Below are positions 20,600-28,819 of a DNA stretch of 41,186 bases, in pieces. The notes beneath the pieces are model-generated. The model made no database searches. It saw only the letters and a list, made by a program, of their open reading frames with translations, and was not told the DNA's origin. Positions within the stretch are counted from its first letter, which is position 1. Each line of letters opens with the position of its first letter. The DNA is taken from NCBI RefSeq assembly GCF_008042275.1, contig NZ_RDBK01000023.1, forward strand, positions 73,150 to 114,335, in the 5' to 3' direction. Made by a program: the position numbers and the translations under genes. Source of the stretch: Streptomyces sp. OR43. Its GTDB lineage: Bacteria; Actinomycetota; Actinomycetes; Streptomycetales; Streptomycetaceae.

Positions 20600-21427
20600 T
20601 CAGGGCGCGCCGGTGTCCTCGGCGCGGTGGACGTCCGTGAGAGTGAAGAGCCCGCCGTCCGGATCGACGAGTGTCGCCTCGCGTCCTTCCGGCCGCGACA
20701 GTTCCTCGACCAGTGAACCGCCGTGCCTCTGGGCCGACGCGACAGCGACGGCGACGTCATCCACCGGAAAATTGACCTGCCAGTGCGGGCGGACCAGCGG
20801 GTCGGGGGCGGCCTCGAGGGCGCCCGAGCTGATCCGGGCCAGCTGGCGCCCGCCGCACTGGACGACCACCTCGTCCTTCGCGTACGCCACCTCGCAGGAG
20901 CCGGGCCGTCCGCTTGCCCAGTCCAGGACCTCGCCGTAGAAGATCGCGGCGTCGAACGCGTTGCGCGTGCGCAGCCGCAGCCAGGCGTGCGCATGGCCGT
21001 CCGGGGCGGGCGGCGACGTGGCGGGCGCGGTCCGCTCCCAGATGCCGAAGCCCGCACCGTCCCGGTCGGCCGCCAGCGCGCCGCGCCCCTTGCCCAGCGT
21101 CAGCGGGCCGACCGCGACGGTTCCGCTGCGCTCCCGGATCCGGGCGGCGGTGGCATCGGCGTCCTGGACGGCGAAGTAGGGCGTCCACGCCACCGCCACC
21201 TGGAAGGTGGTCGCCACGGCGCCGATCCCGGCGACGGGTACGTCACCGCGGCGGGCGACCGAGAACTCCTGGCCGAGCTTGCCCGGCCGGAACGTCCAGC
21301 CCATCACCGGGCCGTAGAACTCCTGGGCGGACTCCAGGTTCAGGGTCATCAGATTGACCCAGCAGGGCGCCGCCGACCCGGTCAGCGGTGCGGGCGCGGA
21401 TGCCGTACCAGAGGTACTTCCGGTCAT
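20600..21427 (-). CDS. VOC-superfamily (glyoxalase-like) protein, two domains
   Basis: 275 residues with two vicinal-oxygen-chelate modules. The first starts PCWVNLMTLNLESAQEFYGPVMGWTF (about 21-46) and the second HAWLRLRTRNAFDAAIFYGEVLDW (about 143-167). Both have the beta-alpha-beta-beta-beta pattern. The arrangement resembles actinobacterial hydroxylase-like VOC proteins annotated as 27-kDa antigen Cfp30B. Metal ligands are not obvious in every module, so a binding rather than catalytic role is possible. The start is ATG 21427, with AGTAGGACC upstream. Confidence 0.88.
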   Translation of the reverse strand: MTGSTSGTASAPAPLTGSAAPCWVNLMTLNLESAQEFYGPVMGWTFRPGKLGQEFSVARRGDVPVAGIGAVATTFQVAVAWTPYFAVQDADATAARIRERSGTVAVGPLTLGKGRGALAADRDGAGFGIWERTAPATSPPAPDGHAHAWLRLRTRNAFDAAIFYGEVLDWASGRPGSCEVAYAKDEVVVQCGGRQLARISSGALEAAPDPLVRPHWQVNFPVDDVAVAVASAQRHGGSLVEELSRPEGREATLVDPDGGLFTLTDVHRAEDTGAP

Positions 21428-21633
21428 GGTCCTACTGCCTTCATGGGGAGTGCGGCAGATGAATGCCGATGGCCCTCGGGGCCCTCACCAGCCTCTCCGC
21501 GGGCGGCCGCTCCCGCAACACGCGGCGACGCGGCCGACCGGTCAAAGGCGCGGGCGGCCGCGAGAAGGGGCGTTTGCGGGGAAAGGCGACCGATCCGGGA
21601 CGGTGCCTGCCCCGTTCGGAACGCGGGGGCCGC

Positions 21634-21966
21634 TCAGTCGCGGCGCTCGTCGTCGTCCCGGTGGAGCGTCTCGTTCCCGTGATCGCCGAGCTCGTAGGGC
21701 GACAGCCCACGGCCATCCGGCGGGAAGGCGTCGTCGCCGTGGACATCGGGCTCCTCGACGTGCGCGCGGTGGTCCGGCGTCAGCGGCTGCTCCTCGGGCC
21801 GGGGCGGCGGCAGTTCCTGGTCGCGCCGCCGCTTGCCCAGCCAGAAGGCGCCGATCAGCACAGCCACCAGGACCACGCCGACGACACCCAGCACCGCCCC
21901 GGTCGCGCCCCGTCCGTCCGCGAGGGTGATGGCCAGGGAATTCAGGGCTCCATCCGATACATCCAT
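21634..21966 (-). CDS. DUF6479-like single-pass membrane protein
   Basis: 110 residues. One N-terminal transmembrane segment (TGAVLGVVGVVLVAVLIGAFWLG, about 20-42) is followed by KRRRDQELPPPRPEEQP, a basic then Pro/Glu-rich tail as in DUF6479 proteins, and an acidic, His/Asp-rich C-terminus. Function unknown. ATG 21966 has no ribosome site, but a sigma-B-like -10 (GGGTAT) ends only 9 bases upstream, so the message may be leaderless. An upstream ATG at 22020 is possible but lies before that promoter box. The 206 bases between its stop and the VOC start hold no gene. Confidence 0.75.
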   Translation of the reverse strand: MDVSDGALNSLAITLADGRGATGAVLGVVGVVLVAVLIGAFWLGKRRRDQELPPPRPEEQPLTPDHRAHVEEPDVHGDDAFPPDGRGLSPYELGDHGNETLHRDDDERRD

Positions 21967-21975
21967 GCTTGCCGG

Positions 21976-22000
21976 ATACCCCAGGGTGAGGCTGTCACTC
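21976..22000 (-). promoter_or_regulatory. Sigma-B-like promoter, near-leaderless, for DUF6479-like gene
   Basis: Minus-strand GAGT-N15-GGGTAT, with the -10 at 21976-21981. Transcription would start at or next to the ATG at 21966, in agreement with the missing ribosome site. It is divergent from the similar match at 22059-22083. Confidence 0.45.
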
Positions 22001-22058
22001 AACTCTGGCATCGAATTCATGTTTTAAGTGGATAAAGCCACTGAAAATGTTTGGGACG

Positions 22059-22083
22059 GCGTGGGCTGCTCGTTCACGGGTAC
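22059..22083 (+). promoter_or_regulatory. Sigma-B-like promoter for the 22166 gene
   Basis: GCGT-N15-GGGTAC on the plus strand fits the GNNT-N14-16-GGGTAY consensus. It would give a leader of about 75 nt before the GTG at 22166. With the divergent match at 21976-22000 it forms a back-to-back pair. Confidence 0.45.
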
Positions 22084-22165
22084 CCGCGGGGCTTCCGGGC
22101 CACCCGTGTCGCAGGCGTCCGCCCGCGGGGTGAGCCTGGAAGTGACCCCATGGGAAGGAACCGCG

Positions 22166-22558
22166 GTGAACAGCACACAGGCAAAGCAGCAGTCCGAGGA
22201 GAACCGGGACGGCCGCGAGGTGTCGGTCGTGGTCAGCGGGTGCGGGAAGGACGACGCGCGCACGGTCTTCGACGTGCTTCGGGCCGCCTTCGTCACCGAC
22301 CGGGCCTCGGCCGACGTACCCCAGGAGGTCGACGGCAAGCGGCCCACGGCATGGGTCGTGACCGTCGACGTCACGGAGGCCCGGGTGGTGTCCGGGTCCG
22401 TGGAGCTCGGTGAGCCCGTCACCGTCGACGTGCAGGGCGGCTACCGGGCGGTCGACCGGCTCCGGCAGGGCCTGGCGGACGCCTTCGCCGTGCAGGTCGT
22501 CGGCACGGTCTCCGGCGACCAGGAGGAGGAGGTCCGGCTGCGGCTGAAGAACAAGTAG
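22166..22558 (+). CDS. Hypothetical protein, possibly stress-inducible
   Basis: 130 residues, alpha/beta, acidic: VSVVVSGCGKDDARTVFDVLRAAFV, WVVTVDVTEARVVSGSVELGEPVTVDVQGG, then YRAVDRLRQGLADAFAVQVVGTVSGDQEEEVRLRLKNK. No family is recognised and there is no signal peptide. The start is GTG 22166 with GGGAAGGAA 5 bases upstream; the longer in-frame ATG at 22028 lies before the likely promoter. Bases 22577-22599 after the stop hold a weak 6-bp hairpin (GCGGCT/AGCCGC). The function cannot be inferred. Confidence 0.75.
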   Translation: MNSTQAKQQSEENRDGREVSVVVSGCGKDDARTVFDVLRAAFVTDRASADVPQEVDGKRPTAWVVTVDVTEARVVSGSVELGEPVTVDVQGGYRAVDRLRQGLADAFAVQVVGTVSGDQEEEVRLRLKNK

Positions 22559-22650
22559 GCCGAACGCCACGCCGCTGCGGCTTCACGACGCGGAGCCGCC
22601 ACCAGGCTGGTAGAAAGCAGACAAAACTACCTCTCGAAAGGTGCCGTCAC

Positions 22651-23216
22651 GTGGACCCGACCACCACCCGGGGGAGGAGCGGCGAGGGTGAGGAGCGGGC
22701 AACCGGCCACCGTTCCACCCTCACCCTCACCGTCAACGGAACCGATCACACCCTGACGCTCGACCACCGCACCACGGTCCTGGACGCGCTGCGCGGACAC
22801 CTGGGCCTGACCGGGGCGAAGAAGGGCTGTGACCATGGCCAGTGCGGCGCCTGCACCGTGCTCGTGGACGGCCGGCGCGCCAACAGCTGTCTGCTGCTGG
22901 CCGTGGCGCAGGACGGGGCCCGGATCACCACGGTCGAGGGCCTGGCCGACAGCGGCCGGCTGCACCCGCTCCAGGAGGCCTTTCTGGAGCGTGACGCGCT
23001 CCAGTGCGGTTACTGCACGCCCGGGCAGATCTGCTCGGGCGTCGGCGTTCTGGGTGAGGCGCAGGACGGCTTCCCGTCCCACGCGACCGCGCCCACCGCG
23101 CCCGTCACCGCCCCGGTGGCACTCGACGCCGCCGAGATCCGCGAACGGATGAGCGGCAACCTGTGCCGGTGCGGCGCCTACCCCCGTATCGTCGAGGCGA
23201 TCGGGGATGTCGCGTC

Positions 23217-23220
<4 letters not shown>
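22651..23220 (+). CDS. Molybdenum hydroxylase, [2Fe-2S] subunit (PaoA/YagT type)
   Basis: 189 residues. Iron-sulfur subunit of a xanthine-oxidase-family enzyme. The plant-ferredoxin-like cluster ligands are Cys60, Cys65, Cys68 and Cys80 (GCDHGQCGACTV ... NSC). The second, helical domain cluster uses Cys119, Cys122, Cys172 and Cys174 (LQCGYCTPGQ ... GNLCRCGAYPRI). It relays electrons between the Mo cofactor subunit and the FAD subunit. An extra Ala/Pro/Thr-rich stretch (about 140-158) sits between the two halves of the second domain. No Tat signal is visible. The start is GTG 22651 with GAAAGGTG upstream. It overlaps the FAD subunit start by 4 bases (GTGA). Confidence 0.95.
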
Positions 23221-24199
<979 letters not shown>

Positions 24200-24203
<4 letters not shown>

Positions 24204-24359
24204 AGATGCCCCCGCCTGAAGATGCCCGCGCCCGAAGATGCCCGTGCCTGAAGATGCCAGGGCCAGAGGGCGCCGGCGCCCGAAAACGCCAGGGCTCGAA
24301 GGCGCCGACGCTTGAAGATGCCGACGTTTGAAGACGCCGACGTTTGAAGACGCACGCCC
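24200..24359. repeat. Ten-unit 16-bp tandem repeat between two molybdenum-hydroxylase genes
   Basis: Ten consecutive units with exact 16-base spacing begin at 24200, 24216, 24232, 24248, 24264, 24280, 24296, 24312, 24328 and 24344. Units 1 and 2 differ by one base (CTGAAGATGCCCCCGC, CTGAAGATGCCCGCGC), as do units 8 and 9 (TTGAAGATGCCGACGT, TTGAAGACGCCGACGT). The middle units are more diverged, and unit 10 is partial at its end. The FAD-subunit stop (24201-24203) is inside unit 1. A 16-base period cannot keep a reading frame, so it is non-coding. Confidence 0.95.
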
Positions 24360-24407
24360 CCCGGGGCGCCCGCCAGCGGTGCCCCCCGAACAGCCGAGGA
24401 TTCCGCC

Positions 24408-26516
24408 ATGAGCCACGCCCCCCAGCCGCTCGGCGCACCCGTCGTCCGCCGTGAGGGCCGGGACAAGGTGACCGGCGTCGCCCGCTACGCCGCCGAGCGC
24501 CACCTGCCCGGCTGCCTGTACGCCTGGCCGGTGCCCGCCACCGTGCCCTGCGGCCGGGTCGCCGCGATCCGGACCACCGACGCCCTCGCCCTCCCCGGTG
24601 TGCAGGCCGTCCTCACCCACGAGAACGCGCCAAGGACCCGGGAGCCGGACGACCCGATCCTCGCCGTGCTCCAGAACGACCGTGTGCCGCACCGCGGCTG
24701 GCAGATCGCTCTGGTGGTGGCCGACACCCTCGAAGGCGCACGGGCCGGCGCCGAGGCGCTGGACATCACCTACGAGACCGCCCCGCACGACACCGTCCTC
24801 ACCGCCGACCACGCCGGCCTGTACACCCCGGAGACCGCCAACGGCGGGTACCCGGCCGTCCGCGAACGCGGCGACGCCGACCGCGCGTTCGCCGCGGCCC
24901 CCGTTCAGGTGGACGCCACGTACACGCTCGGGCCGCTGCACAACCACCCCATGGAGCCGCACGCCACGACCGCGCTCTGGTCGCAGGACGGGCGGCTCAC
25001 CCTGTACGACTCCAGCCAGGGCGCCACCAAGGTGCGCGACAGTCTCGCCACCGTGTTCGGACTCCGCCCGGACCAGGTCACCGTGGTGTCGGAACACGTC
25101 GGCGGCGGATTCGGCAGCAAGGGAACTCCTCGCCCCCAGGCCGTGCTCGCCGCCATGGCCGCGCTCCACACGGGACGTCCCGTGGAACTGGCCATGCCCC
25201 GGCGCCACATGGCCGCCGTCGTCGGCCACCGGGCACCCACCGTGCAGCGCGTCCGGCTCGGGGCGGCGAACGACGGGACCCTCACCTCGGTGGCCCAGGA
25301 GATCATCACGCACACCTCCACCGTCAAGGAGTTCGTGGAACAGGCCGCCGTCCCGGCCCGCGTGATGTACGGATCCGCGCACAGCCGGACCGTCCACCGG
25401 GTCGCCGCGCTCGACGTACCGAGCCCGTCCTGGATGCGCGCCCCGGGCGAGGCGCCCGGCATGTACGCCCTCGAATCAGCCATGGACGAACTCGCCTCCG
25501 GCCTCGGGCTCGACCCCGTCGAACTGCGCCTGCGCAACGATCCGGCCGCCGAGCCCGACTCCGGCAAGCCCTTCAGCAGCCGCGGTCTCGCCGCCTGCCT
25601 CCGGGAGGGGGCCGCACGCTTCGGCTGGAACGACCGCGACCCGCGCCCGGCCGTCCGCCGGGAAGGCGCCCTGCTGCTCGGTACGGGCGTCGCCGCCGCG
25701 ACGTACCCGGTCTACGCCTCCGCCTCCCACGCCTCGGCGCACGCGGAACCCGACGGCTCCTACCGCATCGCCGTGAACGCCACCGACATCGGCACCGGCG
25801 CCCGGACCGTCCTGGCCCAGATCGCCGCACAGGTGCTGGAGACACCGGTGGAGAACGTGCGGGTCGATATCGGGAACAGCGATCTGCCGGACGCCCCGCT
25901 GGCCGGCGGCTCCTCCGGCACCGCCTCCTGGGGCTGGTCCGTACACAAGGCGGCCACCGCCCTCGTGCAGCGGCTGGGCGAGAGCTCCGGACCGCTGCCC
26001 GCCGCCGGAGTGACCGTCACCGCGGACACCACCGAGGAGACGGCCGAGGAGTCGCGCTACGCCCGCCACGCGTTCGGGGCCCACTTCGCGGAGGCCGCGG
26101 TCGACTCGCGGACCGGTGAGGTCCGCGTGCGCCGGATGCTCGGGGTCTTCGCCGCCGGGCACATCCTCAACTCCCGTACCGCACGCTCCCAGCTCATCGG
26201 CGGCATGACCATGGGGCTCGGCATGGCCCTGACCGAGGGCGGCTCGCTCGACCCGGTCTTCGGGGACTTCACCGAGAGCGACCTCGCCTCGTACCACGTG
26301 CCGGCCTGCGCCGATGTGACCGGCCTGGAGGCGCACTGGATCGACGAGGACGACCCGCACCTCAACCCCATGGGCAGCAAGGGCATCGGAGAGATCGGCA
26401 TCGTCGGCGCGGCCGCGGCCCTCGGCAACGCCTTCCACCACGCCACCGGCGTCCGGCTGCGCACGCTCCCGCTCACCCCCGACCGGGTGCTGTCCGCGCT
26501 GCACCGAGGCGGGTGA
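24408..26516 (+). CDS. Molybdenum hydroxylase, molybdopterin-binding large subunit (PaoC/YagR type)
   Basis: 702 residues; catalytic subunit that hydroxylates aldehydes or N-heterocycles using the Mo-molybdopterin cytosine dinucleotide cofactor. Family blocks in order: LGAPVVRREGRDKVTGVARYAAE (N-terminus), HNHPMEPHATTA, VVSEHVGGGFGSKG (cofactor loop), WMRAPGEAPGMYALESAMDELA, AVNATDIGTGARTVLAQIAA, and the C-terminal MGSKGIGEIGIVGAAAALGNAFHHATG with the catalytic Glu of GIGE. The start is ATG 24408 with GAGGA upstream, after the 16-bp repeat array. It is probably co-transcribed with the two smaller subunits. No XdhC-like maturation factor or MocA gene lies nearby. The substrate is unknown. Confidence 0.95.
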   Translation: MSHAPQPLGAPVVRREGRDKVTGVARYAAERHLPGCLYAWPVPATVPCGRVAAIRTTDALALPGVQAVLTHENAPRTREPDDPILAVLQNDRVPHRGWQIALVVADTLEGARAGAEALDITYETAPHDTVLTADHAGLYTPETANGGYPAVRERGDADRAFAAAPVQVDATYTLGPLHNHPMEPHATTALWSQDGRLTLYDSSQGATKVRDSLATVFGLRPDQVTVVSEHVGGGFGSKGTPRPQAVLAAMAALHTGRPVELAMPRRHMAAVVGHRAPTVQRVRLGAANDGTLTSVAQEIITHTSTVKEFVEQAAVPARVMYGSAHSRTVHRVAALDVPSPSWMRAPGEAPGMYALESAMDELASGLGLDPVELRLRNDPAAEPDSGKPFSSRGLAACLREGAARFGWNDRDPRPAVRREGALLLGTGVAAATYPVYASASHASAHAEPDGSYRIAVNATDIGTGARTVLAQIAAQVLETPVENVRVDIGNSDLPDAPLAGGSSGTASWGWSVHKAATALVQRLGESSGPLPAAGVTVTADTTEETAEESRYARHAFGAHFAEAAVDSRTGEVRVRRMLGVFAAGHILNSRTARSQLIGGMTMGLGMALTEGGSLDPVFGDFTESDLASYHVPACADVTGLEAHWIDEDDPHLNPMGSKGIGEIGIVGAAAALGNAFHHATGVRLRTLPLTPDRVLSALHRGG

Positions 26517-26537
26517 TACGCGCCGGTCACCGGGGGT

Positions 26538-26570
26538 GCGGGGCCGGATGTGTTGCGCATCCGGCCCCGC
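26538..26570 (+). terminator. Terminator after the molybdenum-hydroxylase operon
   Basis: A perfect 13-bp stem (26538-26550 with 26558-26570) and 7-nt loop, 22 bases after the stop, with further outer pairing GGGTG / CACCC. There is no T-tract. The rest of 26571-26680 holds the promoter of the next gene. Confidence 0.8.
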
Positions 26571-26680
26571 GGCCTCACCCTGAGGAGTGACCCAGAAGTG
26601 ACATCTGCTCACTCTTCGTATGCGGGGGTCGTTCGTTCAACGGGCGAAGTACGTGGGCCTCGATGTGAGGAGCCTCGACG

Positions 26681-27286
26681 ATGACCGTTCCACTCGACCG
26701 GCACTATCTGGTCGAACTCCAGGTATCGGCAGAGCGTGTGTCCCAGCTGCGACGGATAGTCGCCGCACACCTCCGCCACTGGAGTCTCGAACTCCACATC
26801 CGGCCCGTGTGCCGTGCTGTGGAAGAGCTGCTGACCAACGTCCAGCGGCACGTCGGCGACGACAACACCTGTGTCCTCGAACTCCGCTGGTCCGGACGGC
26901 ACCTCACGGTCTCCGTCGCCGACAACGGTTCCGACATGCCGCGGCTGCTCCAGGAGGGCGGCGGCCTCAGCCGGGTCATGGCCCTCAGCGACAGCTGGGG
27001 CACCTGCCGGACGGCCGAGGGCAAGGTCGTCTGGTTCACCCGCTACGCGCAGGAGCCCCAGCACATCGAGCTGGTGCCGCTGCCGCCGCTGCCTGGGGTC
27101 CGCGAGTCCCGCCGGGCGCCGGCCGCGGTGGTCGAGGAGTTCCCCACGGCCGCCCCGGTCCGGACCGACGCCCCCGCCCTGCGCATACCCGACCGGCGCG
27201 GACCATGCATGCCAGAGGCATGCGATCCGCGCCGGAACGGGGCAGGGTCGGGGGCGAGTGTTCCGGCTTGTAGAGGAGATCGCTGA
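26681..27286 (+). CDS. HATPase (anti-sigma-factor-kinase-like) protein with a repeat-derived C-terminus
   Basis: 201 residues. A GHKL/HATPase domain spans about 10-122: N-box AVEELLTNVQRH with Asn53, G1 box VADNGSDMP (Asp81, Gly83), G2-like GGGLSRVM. This is the single-domain RsbW/SpoIIAB-like ATP-binding type very common in Streptomyces, expected to phosphorylate an anti-sigma antagonist or bind a sigma factor; the partner is unknown. The start is ATG 26681 with AGGAG 11 bases upstream. Residues 123-190 are a Pro/Ala/Arg-rich tail. From codon 191 onward the sequence is the left arm of the large inverted repeat, so the last ten residues and the stop are probably not ancestral. Confidence 0.87.
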   Translation: MTVPLDRHYLVELQVSAERVSQLRRIVAAHLRHWSLELHIRPVCRAVEELLTNVQRHVGDDNTCVLELRWSGRHLTVSVADNGSDMPRLLQEGGGLSRVMALSDSWGTCRTAEGKVVWFTRYAQEPQHIELVPLPPLPGVRESRRAPAAVVEEFPTAAPVRTDAPALRIPDRRGPCMPEACDPRRNGAGSGASVPACRGDR

Positions 27287-27327
27287 GTACGACACTCGTG
27301 CCGGAGTAGGCCAGCCATCTGCACATG
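27254..27327 (-). pseudogene. Inverted 5' fragment of the class II amidotransferase gene
   Basis: Within the left repeat arm, the minus strand has an ATG at 27325-27327, the same ribosome site and the same first 24 codons as the intact gene at 27514 (MCRWLAYSGTSVVLSDLLYK and onward). Beyond 27254 the homology ends, and the frame runs antisense through the HATPase gene to a stop at 27036. If the arm promoter works it would be transcribed leftward and produce a hybrid peptide of about 96 residues. It has no catalytic potential. Confidence 0.8.
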
Positions 27328-27586
27328 AGCGGCTCCCTTTCCCGAGTGGACGTGCGGAAACGGTCCCGGCGTACTCGGGCCACCGCCACGGTCCCGGCGC
27401 ACCGAGTCGGTAGCGTGGACAGCACGACGACTCTCGGGCGCGCCGGGACCGTGGCGGTGGCCCGAGTACGCCGGGACCGTTTCCGCACGTCCACTCGGGA
27501 AAGGGAGCCGCTCATGTGCAGATGGCTGGCCTACTCCGGCACGAGTGTCGTACTCAGCGATCTCCTCTACAAGCCGGAACACTCGC
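27254..27586. repeat. Perfect 147-bp inverted repeat with 39-nt spacer
   Basis: Bases 27254-27400 are the reverse complement of 27440-27586 at every position checked along the arms (position x pairs with 54840 minus x). Pairing ends at 27253/27587 on the outside and 27401/27439 inside, although GAGTCG (27404-27409) and CGACTC (27428-27433) continue it with a 3-base shift. The right arm holds the upstream region, ribosome site and first 24 codons of the amidotransferase gene; the left arm is an inverted copy. Each arm contains two copies of CGCCGGGACCGT (right arm 27441-27452 and 27469-27480), or its complement on the left. Confidence 0.97.
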
Positions 27587-28347
27587 TCATCGATCAGAGC
27601 CTGCACTCGCGCCTGGGCGTCGAGACGACCAACGGCGACGGTTTCGGCGTCGGGTGGTACGGGCCCGAAAGGGACACACCCGCCGTCATCAGGGACACCG
27701 GACCCGCGTGGAACAACCGCAATCTGCGGGAGCTCGCGGACCATGTACGGTCTCCGCTGTTCTTCGCGCACGTCCGGGCGTCCACGGGAACGGCGATCCA
27801 GCAGACCAACTGCCATCCGTTCCGGCGCGGCCGCTGGATGTGGATGCACAACGGAGCCGTCGCCGACTTCCACCGCCTGCGACGGGCCCTTTCCCTGGCC
27901 GTCGACCCGGCGCTGTTCTCCGCCCTGGAAGGATCCACCGACTCGGAGGTGATGTTCTATCTGGCCATCACCTTCGGTCTCGACCAGGACGTGCCGGGCG
28001 CCGTGGCACGCATGGCCGGGCTGATCGAACGGCTGGGCCACGAGCACGGTGTGGAGCATCCGCTGCAGATGACCGTGGCGGTGTCCGACGGTGAGCGGCT
28101 GTGGGCGTTCCGCTACTCGAGCATGCGCGCGTCCAGGTCGCTGTTCTGCAGCACGGGCGCGGACACCGTGCGGGCACTTCAGCCGGACCTGGACGTCCTG
28201 AGGGAGGTGTCCGACGGCACCCGCATGGTGGTCTCCGAACCACTGGGCGGGCTGCCCGGCGAGTGGAACCAGGTGCCCGAGAGCAGTTACGGGGTCATCC
28301 AGCCGGGCGCCGACGCGTTCCTCCCCTTCGTTCCCGAACCCGTGTAG
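27514..28347 (+). CDS. Class II glutamine amidotransferase
   Basis: 277 residues of the Ntn-hydrolase glutaminase type (GATase_4/6, YafJ/EgtC-like). The mature N-terminus would be Cys2 in MCRWLAYSG, the nucleophile after Met removal. Family blocks: NGDGFGVGWYG (about 43-53), RDTGPAWNNRNLRELADHVRSPLFFAHVRASTG, QQTNCHPFRRGRWMWMHNGAVADF (oxyanion and Asn-Gly), and STDSEVMFYLAITFG. It hydrolyses glutamine to supply ammonia to an unidentified partner; no synthetase or ergothioneine gene is adjacent. The start is ATG 27514 with GAAAGGGAG 8 bases upstream. The first 73 bases of the coding region lie in the right arm of the inverted repeat, which may affect expression. Confidence 0.93.
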   Translation: MCRWLAYSGTSVVLSDLLYKPEHSLIDQSLHSRLGVETTNGDGFGVGWYGPERDTPAVIRDTGPAWNNRNLRELADHVRSPLFFAHVRASTGTAIQQTNCHPFRRGRWMWMHNGAVADFHRLRRALSLAVDPALFSALEGSTDSEVMFYLAITFGLDQDVPGAVARMAGLIERLGHEHGVEHPLQMTVAVSDGERLWAFRYSSMRASRSLFCSTGADTVRALQPDLDVLREVSDGTRMVVSEPLGGLPGEWNQVPESSYGVIQPGADAFLPFVPEPV

Positions 28348-28819
28348 GTCCCGCACCCGTTTCCCGGTCGTGTGCAGCTCCCGAACCGTGCGATGCCGGG
28401 ACGCTCCGGGGGCCGGGCCCGTGGCGCGCGTCCCGCCGGACGGGCCGGGGACGGCGAGCGCGGGTCGCTCTCCGGGACGAACGGCTCCGGATCGCCAGGG
28501 TGCCGTACGTGATGAGCGTCCAGCACGATCCGGTCCACGGAGCTCCGGGTGCGCAGCGCGTCGGCGTGCAGCGTCGTCCGTCCCGTCCGTGCCGGGGCGC
28601 CCGCAACCGCCGCGCCCCTCGAACGCCGCGGCGGAGCCCGGAAGGTCTCTCAGGACGTCGTGCGGGAAGCTTGAAGGAGATACGGGGGACGCGGGGGACG
28701 TGTCCGCCCGCACCGGCGGCCTGCGGGCCGTGGTGACGGAGTGTGTCTCCGGAACACGTGACTGACTCCGGGGTGGCCCGGCTCAGTGAGCCGTCAGCGG
28801 GGGCCGGACCGGTTCCGTT
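28348..28819. other. 472-base convergent intergenic region
   Basis: No coding sequence is convincing: open frames here lack ribosome sites, have no recognisable motif and overlap each other on both strands. The region follows the amidotransferase stop and precedes the decarboxylase stop. The only structure seen is CGGCTCA-G-TGAGCCG at 28778-28792, a 7-bp-arm palindrome that could serve as a terminator for the leftward decarboxylase gene. The rest may be degenerate former coding DNA. Confidence 0.5.

Noticed and set aside
20600..21427. Plus-strand frames overlapping the double VOC gene
   Set aside because: No ribosome sites or motifs; shadows of the minus-strand gene with two visible VOC modules.
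27254..27586. Insertion sequence ends
   Set aside because: The 39-base spacer cannot encode a transposase, there is no target duplication, and the arms are part of a gene.
28370..28765. Candidate 131-codon gene in the amidotransferase-decarboxylase gap
   Set aside because: No ribosome site, Arg/Pro/Ser-rich translation, overlapping alternatives on both strands; recorded as non-coding.
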